A DNA stretch of 12,289 nt, taken from NCBI RefSeq assembly GCF_938017615.1, contig NZ_CALIJA010000106.1:1-12289 (forward strand), in the 5' to 3' direction. Below are positions 1 through 8,017 of the stretch, one piece after another (the first letter of the stretch is position 1; each line of letters begins with the position of its first letter). The DNA is from an uncultured Campylobacter sp. (GTDB lineage: Bacteria; Campylobacterota; Campylobacteria; Campylobacterales; Campylobacteraceae). Made by a program: the position numbers and the translations under genes. The notes below the pieces were generated by a model. It was not told where the DNA came from. It searched no databases and was given only the letters and a program-made list of their open reading frames with translations.

Positions 1-192
1 TTTCAAAAACGCTTTGCAAAATTTAGGCTATATTAAAGCTTAAAATACGCCTATTACGCATTTCTTGACTATTCAAAATTTTTTACTTCTTAAAAATCAA
101 AATTTTAGCCATTTAAAATTTATACTTGAATTTAAACTGCAATTTAATTAAACATTAAAAATCTTTGTATTATTATTCGCCGCGTTAATAAT

Positions 193-211
193 CAATTCTA
201 TAATCATTAAG
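193..211 (+). promoter_or_regulatory. Candidate promoter / Fur-box-like site upstream of the receptor
   Basis: A TATAAT hexamer lies at 199-204. It is embedded in the run ATAATCATTA (200-209), which matches the centre of the 19-bp Fur consensus at ten consecutive positions and gives about 11/19 overall. Fur repression is the usual control of hemoglobin/transferrin-type receptors, so a Fur site overlapping the -10 would fit. The region is so AT-rich that a chance match is possible. A second possible -10 (TATTAT, 168-173) would give a longer leader. No start site is proven. Confidence 0.35.
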
Positions 212-212
212 T

Positions 213-217
213 AAGGA
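213..217 (+). promoter_or_regulatory. Ribosome binding site fixing the receptor start at 225
   Basis: AAGGA at 213-217 lies 7 bases before the ATG at 225 and only 3 bases before the ATG at 221. The 221 ATG hits a stop after three codons. The 225 ATG opens a classic signal peptide, so 225 is the start. This matters because it shows the CT tract lies inside the coding region. Confidence 0.7.
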
Positions 218-224
218 AATATGA

Positions 225-3200
225 ATGTTTAGAAGATTCTCTCTCTCTCTCTCTATGCCTCGCTGCTCTTTTATGGCTCGCTTTACGCGGAAGAGCCGAC
301 CAACTCACAAGAACTCGGAACTATCCAGGTAACGGGCAATGTCGATTCGCAAAGCGTAGCCGAGCAAAAGGTCGGCGAAACCAAAACTACCGCGCAGACT
401 ATCAAGAAGCAGCAGATCACCGATAGTAGAGACTTGGTGCGATACCAAACCGGTATCACGGCGGTCGAGACGGGCAGATTCGGCGCTAGCGGATACGCCG
501 TTCGCGGCGTGGACGAAAACCGCGTGGCTATCACGGTGGACGGGCTTCGCCAAGCGGAGACTCTAAGCTCGCAGGGCTTTAAAGACCTCTTTGAGGGGTA
601 TGGAAATTTTAATAACACAAGAAACGGCGTAGAGATGGAAAACGTCAAAACAGCCAATATCACCAAAGGAGCCGACTCCATAAAAGCGGGAAGCGGTGCA
701 CTCGGCGGATCGGTAATGTTTGAAACCAAAGACGCCAGGGATTTCTTGACGGAAAAGAACTATCATTTCGGCTTTAAACAGGGCTATCAAAGCGTCGATA
801 GTCAAAATTTTCACTCCTTCACCGGTGCAGCTAGATACGGCTGGTTTGATCTTTTGGTTATAAACACCGATAGACACGGACATGAGAGAAAAAACTATTT
901 CTACGACATATATGATAGTAAAGAGGACAAACTTCATATAGGAAAAACTCGTGAAAAGGCAGACCCATATACCATAACCAAAAAAAGCACACTCGTAAAG
1001 GTAGGGTTTCAGCCAGGCGATGAGAATAGATTTTCCGTTGGGATAGACGATTATAAGCTAAATTCTGACGGTGAAGATTTTTCTTATACATTAAGACAGG
1101 GTTTTCGTCCAAATGCTCCAGAAGTATATGGAGATAGGACAAACCACGATAGCTCAACCAGAAGAAACGTGCAATTTGCCTATGAAAATTTTAGCGAGAC
1201 GCCGCTTTGGGATCATGTTAAAATTTCATATTCAAAGCAGAGTATTAAAAACCGTGCGATAAACAGAGAGGGCTGCCAAGGAAGTGCTTGCCAGCAAACA
1301 CAAAATCCATCGGGAATGCATCTAAATGAAAACTCAAGTGGATATGATCTCGTAGATAAAGATAATAAGCCACTTAGTGTCGATCCTACTCCTGGTGGTT
1401 GGCAAGAGGGCGCTATTAGAGATGGTTCTGGCAATGCGCTTTCCCGTTATTCCGATTATACAATCAAAGATGGACTTTATTTAGATTGTTCCAAAATAGA
1501 TTGCAATAAAAAATTTAAAGTATTGAAAGAAACATACGATGGGGATACTTGGGATTATAACTATGAATTGGTAGAAAGAGAGATAGAAAAACATACTCTT
1601 CCCGACGGAAGGGTTTACGGAACTATAAAAAAAGATTCCAGCGATGCAGACGATATGACGAAAGAACATAAATTATTTTTTCTAACTCCGTATACAGATG
1701 GCTATAATCGTATAATATATTCCGATAGGACATTAGAGACCAATACCCAGCAATTAAATTTGGATTTTGAGAAAGAGCTTAACCTATTTAACGTCATTGA
1801 TAACTCCATATCATACGGCGGGCTTTTTGATAGAACAGATAAATCCATGATCAATAGAGACGGATTTTATGAAGGAAATTCGCAATGGTGGAATGATATA
1901 TTTTTTGGCAAAACAGCCAAGGGAGTAATAAATCCGGATTGGAATAGGCTTGGAAGATTAAGAAATAATACTACTGACATTAACACCTATCTGATTCCGG
2001 TGCAAACTACGACTACGGCAAGCTATATCGGAGATGAAATTCAAATAACCAAATATGTAGGCTTTGATCTTGGCTACCGCTACGACAAGGTAAAGCATAA
2101 ACCAAAATATACAGGCTATCCCGAAGTGCCAAGGGGTATGATAATAGGTCTTTGGGTGCCCTATCCTTATAATCCTTTTGACGGAACCGGAACATATAGC
2201 TATAAATCCTCTTATGGAGAGGAAAATTATCAGCAAAATTTAAAATTCCTGTTAAGAGAGAAGGAATACAAAAGCGGCTCATATAAACTAGGTCTAAATT
2301 TAGACCCGCTGGATTGGATGAGAATACAGCTAAAAAGTTCTAAAGGTTTCCGCGCTCCGACATCGGATGAGGCATATATGACCTTTAAGCATCCGGACTT
2401 TTCTATCCGTCCAAATATCGACCTGGAAGCCGAGATCGCAAGGACAAAAGAAGTCGCCCTTACCTTTTATAGCGAGAGAAGCCGCATAACTTTCGATGTT
2501 TTTAAGACGGATTATAAAAATTTTATCGATCTTGAATTTTTGGGAAATTTACAGGTCGTAGATCAGCAGATACCGTATCCGTTTTATCAAAACGTAAACC
2601 GAGATAGCGCCAAAGTTCATGGATTTGAGATAAATACCCATCTGGAGCTCGGCGATGTATCGGAGAGCCTGGAGGGATTTAGGCTGGGATATAAATACAG
2701 CAAACAAAAAGGCAGAATGTCGTGCGCCAGCAACGGCTCAAACGCCAATAATTCAAACTCCGGATGCAGCAGGGGCGAAGAGGTGCCGATGAATGCGATC
2801 CAACCGCCTACTTCCGTCTATAATATCGGCTATTCTACGCCCGGCGACAAATATGGCATTGATCTTTTCATCACCGACGTAGGAGCCAAGAAACGCAAAG
2901 ATACCTACAATATGTATTGGAAAAGCCAAATCGAAAGAACGGATCCATATTGGGGGCATATCGATGCTTCTATAGTAAACGGAGAGCCCGTAACCGATAA
3001 TACCAAAGGTTGGCGAAGCGGTGATTATACGGTAGTGGACGTTATTGCTTATGCAAAGCCGCAAAAAAATTTTAACTTTAGTCTAGGCGTTTACAACCTA
3101 ACTAACGCCAAATATATCACTTGGGATAGCGCGCGCTCGATCAGGGCTTTCGGAACGGTCAATATGATCGATCAAGCGACGGGTGCGGGCATCGGTAGGT

Positions 3201-3250
3201 TTTACGCGCCGCGCAGAAATTTTAGATTTAACTGGGAGGTAACGTTTTAG
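225..3250 (+). CDS. TonB-dependent hemoglobin/transferrin-type outer-membrane receptor, phase-variable, OFF in this sequence
   Basis: Outer-membrane receptor that would import heme or iron from host proteins using TonB energy. As sequenced, ATG 225 gives only a 35-residue peptide ending at 332. With 7 or 10 CT units instead of 8 it reads into the main frame as a ~1007-residue protein. That protein has a signal peptide (MFRRFSLSL...GSLYA, then EEP), a TonB-box-like LGTIQVTG, a plug domain (YAVRGVDENRVAITVDGLRQ) and a 22-strand-type barrel ending in Phe (WEVTF). The FRAPTSDEAY...FKHPDF...RPNIDLEAE block (around residue 708 of the ON protein) matches the FRAP/NPNL region of hemoglobin, HmbR/Hgp and TbpA/LbpA-like receptors, with the His between the two motifs. 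Cys pairs sit in probable surface loops (REGCQGSAC, LDCSKIDC, MSCAS...SGCSRG). The only in-frame starts after the tract are TTG 434 and GTG 437, without a ribosome binding site and past the signal peptide and TonB box. Ligand is uncertain: hemoglobin is likelier than transferrin. A sequencing error in the tract is the alternative. Confidence 0.85.
239..254 (+). repeat. (CT)8 dinucleotide tract in signal-peptide codons
   Basis: Eight perfect CT units, read as alternating Ser/Leu codons in the hydrophobic core of the signal peptide. ATG 225 is in phase 0 and the receptor body is in phase 2. Eight units leave the gene out of frame, and nine also run into a stop. Seven, ten or thirteen units join them. 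Any one of the frames through the tract still encodes Ser/Leu, so the signal peptide tolerates length change. This has the layout of a slipped-strand phase-variation switch. Confidence 0.85.
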
Positions 3251-3262
3251 TCCTTGGTGTGT

Positions 3263-3296
3263 TTCGATCCAAAATTTAAAACGAATTTGGATCGAA
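3263..3296 (+). terminator. Perfect 11-bp hairpin after the receptor gene
   Basis: TTCGATCCAAA (3263-3273) and TTTGGATCGAA (3286-3296) are exact reverse complements separated by 12 bases, starting 12 bases past the receptor stop codon. The position suggests a transcription terminator. No U-run follows on the + strand, so it may instead be an mRNA 3'-end stabilising structure. Confidence 0.45.
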
Positions 3297-3761
3297 GTCT
3301 CGATTTGATCGAATTGAGCCCTGCTTTGTAATTTACGCTTTAAATTTATATCCAATGAGCCTTTACAACGCAAGAGCAAGATCGCTTCGTATTTTTGGCA
3401 TTTCGATAAAATTTTTAGCGATATAATTTTTGCCGAACGGTAACATTTTGCGCGCGTATTAAATTTATATATCGCTGCTTTCGTTTATGTGGTTTTGGCT
3501 CAGAACCTACCGCCATGCGGTATAAATTTTACATTTCTATCGATAAAGCCTTTTTTACTAAGGTCAAAGACAAACTTTCATATCACCTAAATTTGCTCGC
3601 TGTATGATCCTAATAAAGACGAGTTAGAAGCACCGAAGACATTTGACAACCGCACGCGAAACTACGGCAGCTGGATGAGACCTACGATAAGGCGCACAAG
3701 ACGATGCTTAAGACAAATGATTTTTTATTTATGCGTTAATACGCGGAAAAATAAAGACAAA
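3297..3761. other. Convergent intergenic region with a possible gene relic
   Basis: About 465 bases between two convergent genes with no intact gene. Short + strand stretches in different frames look protein-like. An ATG at 3515 opens 30 codons (MRYKFYISIDKAFFTK...) to a stop at 3605. A second frame then runs from 3604 (YDPNKDELEAPKTFDN...). A third carries LDETYDKAHKTMLK before a stop near 3736. Successive frame changes with charged, non-repetitive peptides suggest a decayed gene, but I cannot name its family. Also present are the small palindrome ACCGC-CAT-GCGGT (3509-3521), GCGT-TAAT-ACGC (3733-3744) flanked by A/T runs that could end the minus-strand gene, and a 9-bp direct repeat AAGACAAAT (3710-3718 and 3754-3762). 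Confidence 0.3.
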
Positions 3762-4211
3762 TTAGCCTCTATTTTTCTCGATTTCATATAAAATTTTGAT
3801 TTTTTTACAAGCTCTTTGCAAGATGCAGAACCCTAAGGCAATATATAATAAAATGGACAACTTACTAATGCCGTAAAACCATATGGGAAATGTTACGATT
3901 AAAAAAACTATTAATATAAAATCCCAAATTATAGCTAGAGCCTGTTTCACTCTCATATAATTTGAATACTTAGCTAAAATCGAAATATGCGTTATGCTGG
4001 GCGACTCAGGGGAAAGATAACAATACGTTACCTCGACTATATCGCCGTTATCAGCAAACCATTGATCGGGATAGTCGAAAAATCTTATTCCTTTTACCTC
4101 AAATGTTATATACAGTCCGTCTCGCCCCCAGTCTGTTTCTAAGTTTTCTATCTTGCCGATAATTGTGAAAAATTTCAATTCACTTGAAGCTTTCTTTTTT
4201 AAATGCCACAT
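3762..4211 (-). CDS. Hypothetical membrane protein with soluble beta-rich N-terminal part
   Basis: 149 residues, family not recognised. The start is ATG at 4211 (MWHLKKK...), 6 bases after a perfect GGAGG. A longer reading from 4274 exists but has no ribosome binding site. Residues ~10-85 look like a small beta-rich domain (FTIIGKIENLETDWG, LYITFEVKGIRFFDY, NGDIVEVTYCYL), with the G-D-x-V spacing seen in OB-like or NfeD-like folds; this is only a suggestion. Residues ~95-135 contain two hydrophobic segments (IIWDFILIVFLIVTFPIWFYG and ISKLSILLYIALGFCIL, about 20 residues each), followed by a Lys-rich cytoplasmic-type tail (KKIKILYEIEKNRG). There is no signal peptide. It stands alone between non-coding stretches, convergent with the receptor gene, so context gives no functional clue. 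It is more AT-rich than the operon to its right, which may hint at acquisition. Confidence 0.75.
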   Translation of the reverse strand: MWHLKKKASSELKFFTIIGKIENLETDWGRDGLYITFEVKGIRFFDYPDQWFADNGDIVEVTYCYLSPESPSITHISILAKYSNYMRVKQALAIIWDFILIVFLIVTFPIWFYGISKLSILLYIALGFCILQRACKKIKILYEIEKNRG

Positions 4212-4217
4212 TATTTT

Positions 4218-4222
4218 CCTCC
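4218..4222 (-). promoter_or_regulatory. Strong ribosome binding site of the 149-residue membrane protein
   Basis: GGAGG on the minus strand, 6 bases before the ATG at 4211. It decides for this start over the upstream in-frame ATG at 4274, which lacks any Shine-Dalgarno sequence. Confidence 0.7.
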
Positions 4223-4858
4223 AAATTTCGGTAAAATTTCGTAAAATATGCGCTACTTTCTGTGGCGTTCGCACTAAAATTTTAATTTTTGCACACCCGC
4301 ATCAAGATAGGCGAGAAGTCCCATCAAAATCAATGTTAACGACACGCAATCATAGAAATTTGCTAAAACCGAGCAGCGTATGCGAAAACATACGCCCTTA
4401 ATCTCAAAAAGCGCGAATATGTTGATACCTTTGCGCAATGTATGGACGCGCAAATTTCGATTCTGCCCGTGATTTTGCTTTTAGCTTCGGATTTTGGCAA
4501 AAGGTTCATATCTATAGTCCGTGCGCAAAATTCGCCACCGAAAGGTACGGCGGATTAAAATGCATAGAATTGTAAAGTTGAGCTTACTTACGATAATGTT
4601 TAAAGTTCCGTCCTGCGCGAGTTAAATTTTATATAATTTTAAAATCGAGCCAAACCCGAGCATACATTCGATCCCGGGGATTTTTTATAAAATTTCAAAA
4701 TTTTAAATCGCTGCTTTCAACTAAAATTTTAAATTTCCGAATTCTCACACGCCATAGAAATTCAAATTTCGCAAATTTAAAAATTTGAATCGGATGTGCA
4801 AATTCGGCATAAATTAAAACCATGTAAATTTTAAATTTCGCTCGAATGCAGCGCAAAT
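4223..4858. other. Long non-coding region between membrane protein gene and ychF
   Basis: About 640 bases in which I see no convincing gene on either strand and no tRNA-like cloverleaf. A + strand open frame at 4153-4401 overlaps the start of the minus-strand gene and lacks a ribosome binding site and family features. The DNA is very AT-rich with many AAATTT and AAAATTTT words and several inverted repeats near its right end. It should contain the promoter of the minus-strand gene (a TATTTT-like -10 is possible around 4240) and the end of the ychF operon transcript. Confidence 0.5.
4760..4790. repeat. 10-bp perfect inverted repeat
   Basis: ATTCAAATTT (4760-4769) and AAATTTGAAT (4781-4790) are exact reverse complements around an 11-base loop, about 70 bases downstream of the ychF stop. 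It could form a weak hairpin at the end of the operon transcript. The stem is nearly all A-T. Confidence 0.4.
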
Positions 4859-4860
4859 TT
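4833..4860 (-). terminator. Inverted repeat at the end of ychF, possible weak terminator
   Basis: AAATTTCGCT (4833-4842) pairs with AGCGcAAATTT (4850-4860), with one bulged base and a 7-base loop. It overlaps the ychF stop codon. It is placed as the first possible terminator of the long minus-strand operon, but no clean U-tract follows, so factor-dependent termination or read-through to the 4760-4790 repeat is as likely. Confidence 0.35.
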
Positions 4861-5962
4861 AAACGTTAAATCTAAAATGCATCACGTCGCCGTCTTGCAC
4901 GACGTAGTCCTTGCCCTCAAGGCGCATTTTGCCCGCTTCTTTCGCCCTACCCTCGCCGCCGCACGCGATGAAATCATCAAATCCGATCACCTCGGCTCTG
5001 ATAAATCCGCGCTCAAAGTCGTTGTGGATCACGCTCGCAGCCTTTGGAGCCTTCCAGCCCTTCGTGATCGTCCACGCGCGCACCTCCATCTCGCCTGCGG
5101 TAAAGTAGCTGATGAGGCTGAGCTTTGCGAAGGAGCGCTTGATGATGAGCTCCAGCCCGCTTTGCTGCGCGCCCAGGCTCTGCAGCATCTCGTGCGTCTC
5201 CTCGTCGCTTAGCCCTATGAGCTCCTCTTCGATCTTGGCGCAGAGCTTGATCACCTCGGCGCCACGGGCGTTTGCATATTCTCTTACGCGCGCGACATAT
5301 TCGTTATCTTGCGCGATGCCGTCTTCGTCCAAATTTGCGCCGTAGATTACGTCCTTGGCGCTAAGCAGGCGCAGCTCGCGATTTAAAGCGATGTAGCTTT
5401 CGTCCTCTTTGAGCGCGAAATTTGAAGCGGGCTTGCCGTCGTTTAGATGCGCTAAAAGCTCGTTTGCCACGGCTAGCGCCTCTTTAGCGCCCTTTTGATT
5501 TGCTTTGGCTTCTTTGCTGAGGCGCTCAATCTTGCGACCAAGCTGCTCGATGTCCGCTAAAATAAGCTCGGTTTCGATGATCTCGATGTCGCGGATAGGA
5601 TCGACGCAACCTTCGACGTGGGTTATGTCGCCGCTTTCGAAGCAGCGCACGATATGAAGGATGATCTCGCACTCGCGGATATTTGAAAGAAATTTATTCC
5701 CCAGCCCCTCGCCTTTGCTTGCTCCGCGTACGAGGCCCGCGATATCGACAAACTCGATGGTCGAATGCACGATGCGACCGGGCTTAACGATCTGTGCTAG
5801 CTTGCCAAGCCTGGCATCAGGCACAGGTACGACCGCTTTATTGGGCTCAATCGTGCAAAATGGATAGTTTTGCGCCTGCGCGTTTTGCGCGCCGCTAAGT
5901 GCATTAAAGGTGGTGGATTTGCCGACGTTCGGAAGCCCTACGATCCCTACTGAAAGCCCCAT
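4859..5962 (-). CDS. ychF: Redox-regulated ATPase/GTPase YchF (Obg family)
   Basis: 367 residues, the usual YchF length. It is a cytoplasmic P-loop NTPase of the TRAFAC/Obg group that prefers ATP in characterised members and associates with ribosomes, with a role in translation and oxidative-stress response. The P-loop is GLPNVGKST (9-17), the G2 region lies near NYPFCTIEPN (32-41), G3 is DIAGL (73-77) and GASKGEGLGNKFL follows. A helical insert occupies ~130-200. The specificity region reads SAKDVIYGANLDE (201-213), where most family members have Pro rather than Asp at the fourth position. A C-terminal TGS domain runs from ~283 to 366 (YFTAGEMEVRAWTI ... GDVMHFRFNV). The ATG directly follows the pepA stop codon, with AAGGA 7 bases upstream inside pepA, so it is the last gene of the operon and probably translationally coupled. 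Confidence 0.97.
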   Translation of the reverse strand: MGLSVGIVGLPNVGKSTTFNALSGAQNAQAQNYPFCTIEPNKAVVPVPDARLGKLAQIVKPGRIVHSTIEFVDIAGLVRGASKGEGLGNKFLSNIRECEIILHIVRCFESGDITHVEGCVDPIRDIEIIETELILADIEQLGRKIERLSKEAKANQKGAKEALAVANELLAHLNDGKPASNFALKEDESYIALNRELRLLSAKDVIYGANLDEDGIAQDNEYVARVREYANARGAEVIKLCAKIEEELIGLSDEETHEMLQSLGAQQSGLELIIKRSFAKLSLISYFTAGEMEVRAWTITKGWKAPKAASVIHNDFERGFIRAEVIGFDDFIACGGEGRAKEAGKMRLEGKDYVVQDGDVMHFRFNV

Positions 5963-7423
5963 CTACGCGTCCTTCAGCTCTTTGGCTAGAGCCTGCAAGA
6001 AGTATAGGCTAGCTCTCACGCCCGCGCCAGTCGCGCCCGCGGCGTAATAGCCCCACGCCTTTTCCAGATACGCAGGCCCTGCGATATCTAGGTGCAGCCA
6101 CCTGTCTTTATACTCCTCTTTTATAAATTTATCTAAAAATAGCCCCGCAGTTATCGCGCCGCCGTATCTGCTGGAAGCGCAGTTGGAGATGTCTGCGATA
6201 CTGCTTTTAATTAGCTCGCGCAGATAATCGTTAAATTCCAAAATGCTAAATAGCTCGCCGCTGCAGCTGCTAAGATCTTTAAATTTACGCTTTAGCTCCT
6301 CGCTGTTTCCCATGATGCCACTCGTATATTCGCCTAGCCCCACGACGCAAGCGCCGGTAAGCGTCGCCATATCGATTAGCAGATCGGGGGCAAGATCCTG
6401 CGCGTAGCTTAGGCAGTCGGCAAGCACGAGCCGCCCCTCCGCGTCGGTGTTTCGCACCTCGATACTTACGCCGCTGCGGCTAAGTAGCACGTCGTCGGGT
6501 TTATACGAATCGCCGCCGATCATATTTTCAGTAGCGCCGATGACCGCATGTATCTCAAACGGTAGCTCAAGCTCGGCAGCGCCTTTGATGATACCCATTG
6601 CAGCGAGCGCGCCGCTTTTGTCGCTTTTCATCGTAAGCATATAATCGCTCGGCTTCAGACTTAGCCCGCCGCTGTCGTAAGTAAGCCCTTTGCCCACAAA
6701 AACGACGCGCTTTAGGCAGCGCTGCGGTTTATAGATCAGATGGATGAGGCGCGGCGGATGAGCGCTGGAGCGATTGACCGCCAAAAACGCATTCATATTC
6801 TGCTCGCGCAAAAAGTCCTCGTCGTAAATTTTAACGCTCACGTCGTCGTAGTTCGAGGCTAAAATTTCAGCCTCGCTCGCCATCTTTTCGGGCGTGTAAA
6901 TTTCAGGGATCTCATTGACGCCGTCGCGCGCAAAATTTGCAGCGCTCGCCATCACGATGCCCTGCTGCACGCCGTAATTCATCTTTTGCACGTCGGGGCT
7001 ACCGCCGCCGTATTCCTGCGTCGAGATTAAAATTTCATTCAAGCTAGAGCTTTTTTTATCGCTTTTATATTTGTTAAACTCATAACCGCCCAAAAGCACG
7101 CCCTCGACCATCGCCATCGTGCTTCTGCGGTCGCAGCCGCATTTGTAAAAGGCGATTTTAAAATTTTTGATCGCGTAGCCCTTAAGCGCGTTGTATGCAC
7201 TCGCAAGTGCTGTGCGGACGCGGTCATATTCTAGCGCCTTGACGCCGATGTACAGCCGTCCGCTCTCGGCAAGCAGCAGATTGCCCTCACCTTTATAGTT
7301 AAAAAGCGCAAACTTATCCGCGTCTTTAATAAATTCGTGATTTAAATTTTTATCTACAACCAAAATAACTTCAAAATCCGCCTCTATCTCGTTAATTTTA
7401 CGATCTAGCAGTTTTACTTTCAT
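5963..7423 (-). CDS. pepA: Leucyl aminopeptidase (M17 family)
   Basis: 486 residues. It is a cytoplasmic di-metal aminopeptidase, hexameric in known members, that removes N-terminal residues from peptides. The catalytic C-terminal domain is complete: K245 and D250 in GKGLTYDSGG, D268 in MKSDKSGA, D327 and E329 in the family signature NTDAEGRL, and R331 beside them. The spacing of these residues is identical to E. coli PepA (K270, D275, D293, D352, E354, R356). The N-terminal third (~1-165) is the divergent regulatory/hexamerisation domain. In E. coli this domain also supports DNA binding at cer and carAB; nothing here shows that. The ATG at 7423 has AAGGA 6 bases upstream. The gene starts inside the 3' end of dedA (26-base overlap) and abuts ychF, so all three are co-transcribed. 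Confidence 0.97.
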   Translation of the reverse strand: MKVKLLDRKINEIEADFEVILVVDKNLNHEFIKDADKFALFNYKGEGNLLLAESGRLYIGVKALEYDRVRTALASAYNALKGYAIKNFKIAFYKCGCDRRSTMAMVEGVLLGGYEFNKYKSDKKSSSLNEILISTQEYGGGSPDVQKMNYGVQQGIVMASAANFARDGVNEIPEIYTPEKMASEAEILASNYDDVSVKIYDEDFLREQNMNAFLAVNRSSAHPPRLIHLIYKPQRCLKRVVFVGKGLTYDSGGLSLKPSDYMLTMKSDKSGALAAMGIIKGAAELELPFEIHAVIGATENMIGGDSYKPDDVLLSRSGVSIEVRNTDAEGRLVLADCLSYAQDLAPDLLIDMATLTGACVVGLGEYTSGIMGNSEELKRKFKDLSSCSGELFSILEFNDYLRELIKSSIADISNCASSRYGGAITAGLFLDKFIKEEYKDRWLHLDIAGPAYLEKAWGYYAAGATGAGVRASLYFLQALAKELKDA

Positions 7424-8015
7424 CTCGTTCCTTTCGTGAGTTCATAAAGTGATTTTCCATACGTTTAAATAACCTAAAAAATAGATATAAAATTCCGCCT
7501 ATGATAGGTATAGCAAAATACCAGTGTTGCTCGATTAGCCGCAGCCCGCTCCAGATCTCCTCGCCAAAATACCACGCCAAAACCATCGTCGCGCCCGACC
7601 AGCACCAAGCACTAAAAAGATTGATAATCGCAAATTTCTTTGCGCTGTAGCGAGTGATACCGATACTCATCGGGATGATGACGCGGAAGCCATACATATA
7701 GCGCTGCATTAAAATTATCGGCCAACCGTAGCGTTGCAAAAGCAGGTGCGCGATCGCAAATTTTCGGCGCTGTGCCGCGAGCTTTTTACTGATATATTTT
7801 TTATTGTAGCGACCGATATAAAAATAAAACTGATCGCCACAAAATGCCCCAAGCCCCGCAACAAAGATACCTAGCGGCAAATTTATATGTCCCTCGTGCG
7901 CCATTATGCCGCCTAAAATCAGTGCGATTTCGCCTTCTAAAATACACCAAACAAAAAGCACGATATAGGCGTATTGGTGGTATTCTTGTAATAAATTTTT
8001 AAGTAGCTCTTCCAA
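7398..8015 (-). CDS. DedA-family inner-membrane protein
   Basis: About 205 residues of a DedA/SNARE-associated (VTT-like) membrane protein. Characterised relatives act in lipid scrambling/flipping and in proton-dependent membrane homeostasis. An acidic motif lies in the first hydrophobic segment (CILEGEIALILGG, ~24-36). Next come the GD motif (GAFCGDQFYFYIGRY, ~56-70) and the basic signature R105-x5-R111 (QRYMYGFR), whose spacing matches the essential Arg pair of E. coli YqjA. Further hydrophobic segments cover ~128-150 and ~166-182, with a basic tail. Start choice: TTG 8015 (MEELLK) has GAGG 7 bases upstream. GTG 8021 overlaps the apt stop (GTGA) but sits 1 base from that GAGG. A still longer reading to 8114 runs deep into apt in another frame and adds only a basic, unfamily-like leader. 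The 3' end overlaps pepA by 26 bases. Confidence 0.9.
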   Translation of the reverse strand: MEELLKNLLQEYHQYAYIVLFVWCILEGEIALILGGIMAHEGHINLPLGIFVAGLGAFCGDQFYFYIGRYNKKYISKKLAAQRRKFAIAHLLLQRYGWPIILMQRYMYGFRVIIPMSIGITRYSAKKFAIINLFSAWCWSGATMVLAWYFGEEIWSGLRLIEQHWYFAIPIIGGILYLFFRLFKRMENHFMNSRKERDESKTARS

Positions 8016-8017
8016 AA

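Noticed and set aside
221..232. ATG at 221 as receptor start
   Set aside because: It is in the receptor frame but meets TAG after three codons and lies only 3 bases from AAGGA.
283..937. Minus-strand open frames inside the receptor gene
   Set aside because: They are antisense shadows of the plug and barrel codons, with no start signals.
434..3250. Receptor reading starting at 434 as the true gene
   Set aside because: It begins with TTG (GTG at 437), has no ribosome binding site and lacks the signal peptide and TonB box, which are encoded in the same frame just upstream.
225..3250. Receptor as an ordinary frameshifted pseudogene
   Set aside because: The only lesion is at a perfect (CT)8 tract. 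The remaining ~3 kb is intact with all family motifs, which fits reversible switching better than decay.
3480..3525. tRNA or structured RNA near GGTTTTGGCTCAGAACC and ACCGCCATGCGGT
   Set aside because: These are two tiny hairpins only, with no cloverleaf arms or TPsiC-like sequence.
4153..4401. 82-codon + strand open frame
   Set aside because: It overlaps the start of the well-supported minus-strand gene, has no Shine-Dalgarno sequence and reads as low-quality composition.
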